From: JAFDWI01 sp964544305
GTDB taxonomy: Bacteria > Actinomycetota > Acidimicrobiia > Acidimicrobiales > Iamiaceae
DNA: 6,729 nt
Assembly: GCA_964544305.1 (NCBI GenBank)
Contig: CAZJAZ010000081.1
Span: 1 to 6,729 of the forward strand
Direction: 5' to 3'
A model generated the notes under the pieces. It had not been told where the DNA came from, made no database searches, and saw only the letters and a program-made list of their open reading frames with translations. Shown piece after piece: positions 5,699 through 6,729 of this stretch. A program made the position numbers and the translations under genes. Within the stretch, counting starts at the first letter, position 1; each line of letters opens with the position of its first letter.

Positions 5699-6729
5699 TT
5701 GTCGCTTTCAACCACGATCAAGTCCATCCAGGACATCATGCGCAAGGACGCCGGGGTGGATGGCGACGCGCAACGCATCGGCCAGCTCGGCTGGATGTTG
5801 TTCTTCAAGATTTTCAGCGACTCGGAGATCGAGACCGAGCTGGAAGACGACCACTATGAGTCGCCGGTGCCGCCGCATCTGCGCTGGAACGCCTGGGCGA
5901 ATGAGGATCTGGTCGGCACCGACGCGCCGACCGGCGACGATTTGCTCACCCTCGTCGACAACGATCTGTTCCCCGAACTCAAAGATCTGAACGTCGCGCA
6001 GTTCTCCGGCAAGGCCCGCCAACGTGCCGAGCTGGTCCAGAGTGCCTTCGAGGGTGCCTACAACTACATGAAGTCGGGCACTCTGCTGCGCCAGGTGATC
6101 AACAAGATCAACCACGACATCGACTTCAATGCGTCCAAGACCCGGCATCTCTTCGGCGACATCTACGAACAGATCCTCCGAGACCTCCAGAGTGCGGGCA
6201 ACGCGGGCGAGTTCTACACGCCTCGGGCGGCGACGCAGTTCGCGGTCGACATGGTCGCCCCGCGTCTGGGTGAGGTGGTGCTCGACCCGGCGTGTGGCAC
6301 CGGCGGGTTCCTCACCGCCGCGTTCGAACACCTGCGCCCACAGGCCGACACCGCGGAGCACCTCGCCGAGGTGAAAGCGAACATCCGTGGCGTGGAGAAG
6401 AAAGCGCTACCGCACCTGCTGGGCACGACGAACCTGATGGTGCACGGCATCGAAGTGCCCCACATCCGTCACGGCAACACGCTCGCCCGGCCCCTGCGCG
6501 ATTACGGCCCCAGAGACCAGGTGGACGTGATCGTCACCAATCCGCCCTTCGGTGGCATGGAAGAGGACGGGATCGAGAACAACTTCCCGGCCGAGTTCCG
6601 CACCCGGGAAACCGCCGACCTCTTCCTCGTGCTGGTCATGGAACTGCTGCGTGACGGTGGCCGGGCTGCGATCGTGCTGCCGGACGGCACGCTGTTCGGT
6701 GAAGGGATCAAGACCCGCATCAAGGAGCG
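5699..6729 (+). CDS. hsdM: Type I restriction-modification M subunit (3' end outside window)
   Basis: The frame is open from TTG 5699 to the right edge; 343 complete codons are visible, roughly the N-terminal two thirds of a usual HsdM. HsdM transfers a methyl group from S-adenosylmethionine to the N6 position of adenine in the target site, and together with HsdS it forms the modification core to which HsdR binds. The N-terminal helical HsdM domain begins LSLSTTIKSIQDIMRKD, a very typical start for this family, which supports the TTG. The bridge GEFYTPR (170-176) leads into the catalytic domain. The SAM-binding motif DPACGTGGF (196-204) and catalytic NPPF (281-284, followed by GG) are intact. 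Residues after VLPDGTLFG continue the methylase fold to the edge. The gene is in the same frame as hsdR, 12 bp behind it. No hsdS is visible; it should follow downstream. Confidence 0.95.
   Translation, partial: MSLSTTIKSIQDIMRKDAGVDGDAQRIGQLGWMLFFKIFSDSEIETELEDDHYESPVPPHLRWNAWANEDLVGTDAPTGDDLLTLVDNDLFPELKDLNVAQFSGKARQRAELVQSAFEGAYNYMKSGTLLRQVINKINHDIDFNASKTRHLFGDIYEQILRDLQSAGNAGEFYTPRAATQFAVDMVAPRLGEVVLDPACGTGGFLTAAFEHLRPQADTAEHLAEVKANIRGVEKKALPHLLGTTNLMVHGIEVPHIRHGNTLARPLRDYGPRDQVDVIVTNPPFGGMEEDGIENNFPAEFRTRETADLFLVLVMELLRDGGRAAIVLPDGTLFGEGIKTRIKE

Noticed and set aside
5708..6361. Minus-strand open frame of 217 codons opposite hsdM
   Set aside because: Same kind of antisense shadow; the plus strand encodes a clear HsdM with SAM-binding and catalytic motifs.
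1..6729. CRISPR array, tRNA, rRNA or insertion sequence
   Set aside because: I saw no regularly spaced repeats, no tRNA-like cloverleaf, no rRNA sequence and no transposase or paired terminal repeats.

Overview
The window looks like chromosomal DNA from a GC-rich bacterium. An actinobacterial-type host is plausible from the GTG and TTG starts and the C/G-ending codons of the right half, but no marker gene fixes the taxon. It reads as a boundary between a housekeeping-type membrane gene on the left and a restriction-modification (defence) locus on the right.

Left edge (1-437): the C-terminal part of an HPP-family integral membrane protein, followed by an intergenic stretch with a strong interrupted palindrome (348-391) and a second, shorter hairpin (410-434) between two converging genes. 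Next, on the minus strand, come a small 120-residue protein with about four membrane helices (438-800) and a 743-residue protein (936-3167). The larger protein appears to be a composite. Its N-terminal part resembles the tail of an adenine-specific DNA methyltransferase but has no catalytic motif. This is followed by an HsdS-like target recognition domain, a helical region ending in a HEPN-type R-x4-H motif, and a C-terminal Cys/His cluster.

Right half (3168-6729): a 119-bp divergent control region, then hsdR (3287-5686) of the EcoEI/EcoAI-like type I restriction family with intact nuclease and helicase motifs. After 12 bp comes hsdM (from 5699), which runs off the right edge with intact SAM-binding and NPPF motifs. 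No canonical hsdS is present; it would be expected downstream.

Working picture: HsdR and HsdM supply the translocase/nuclease and the methyltransferase of a type I system. The divergent 743-residue protein is an unusual companion that may read DNA through its own recognition domain and carry a possible HEPN effector module. This is the part of the window most likely to be undescribed. Its link to the type I system is inferred only from position and domain resemblance.
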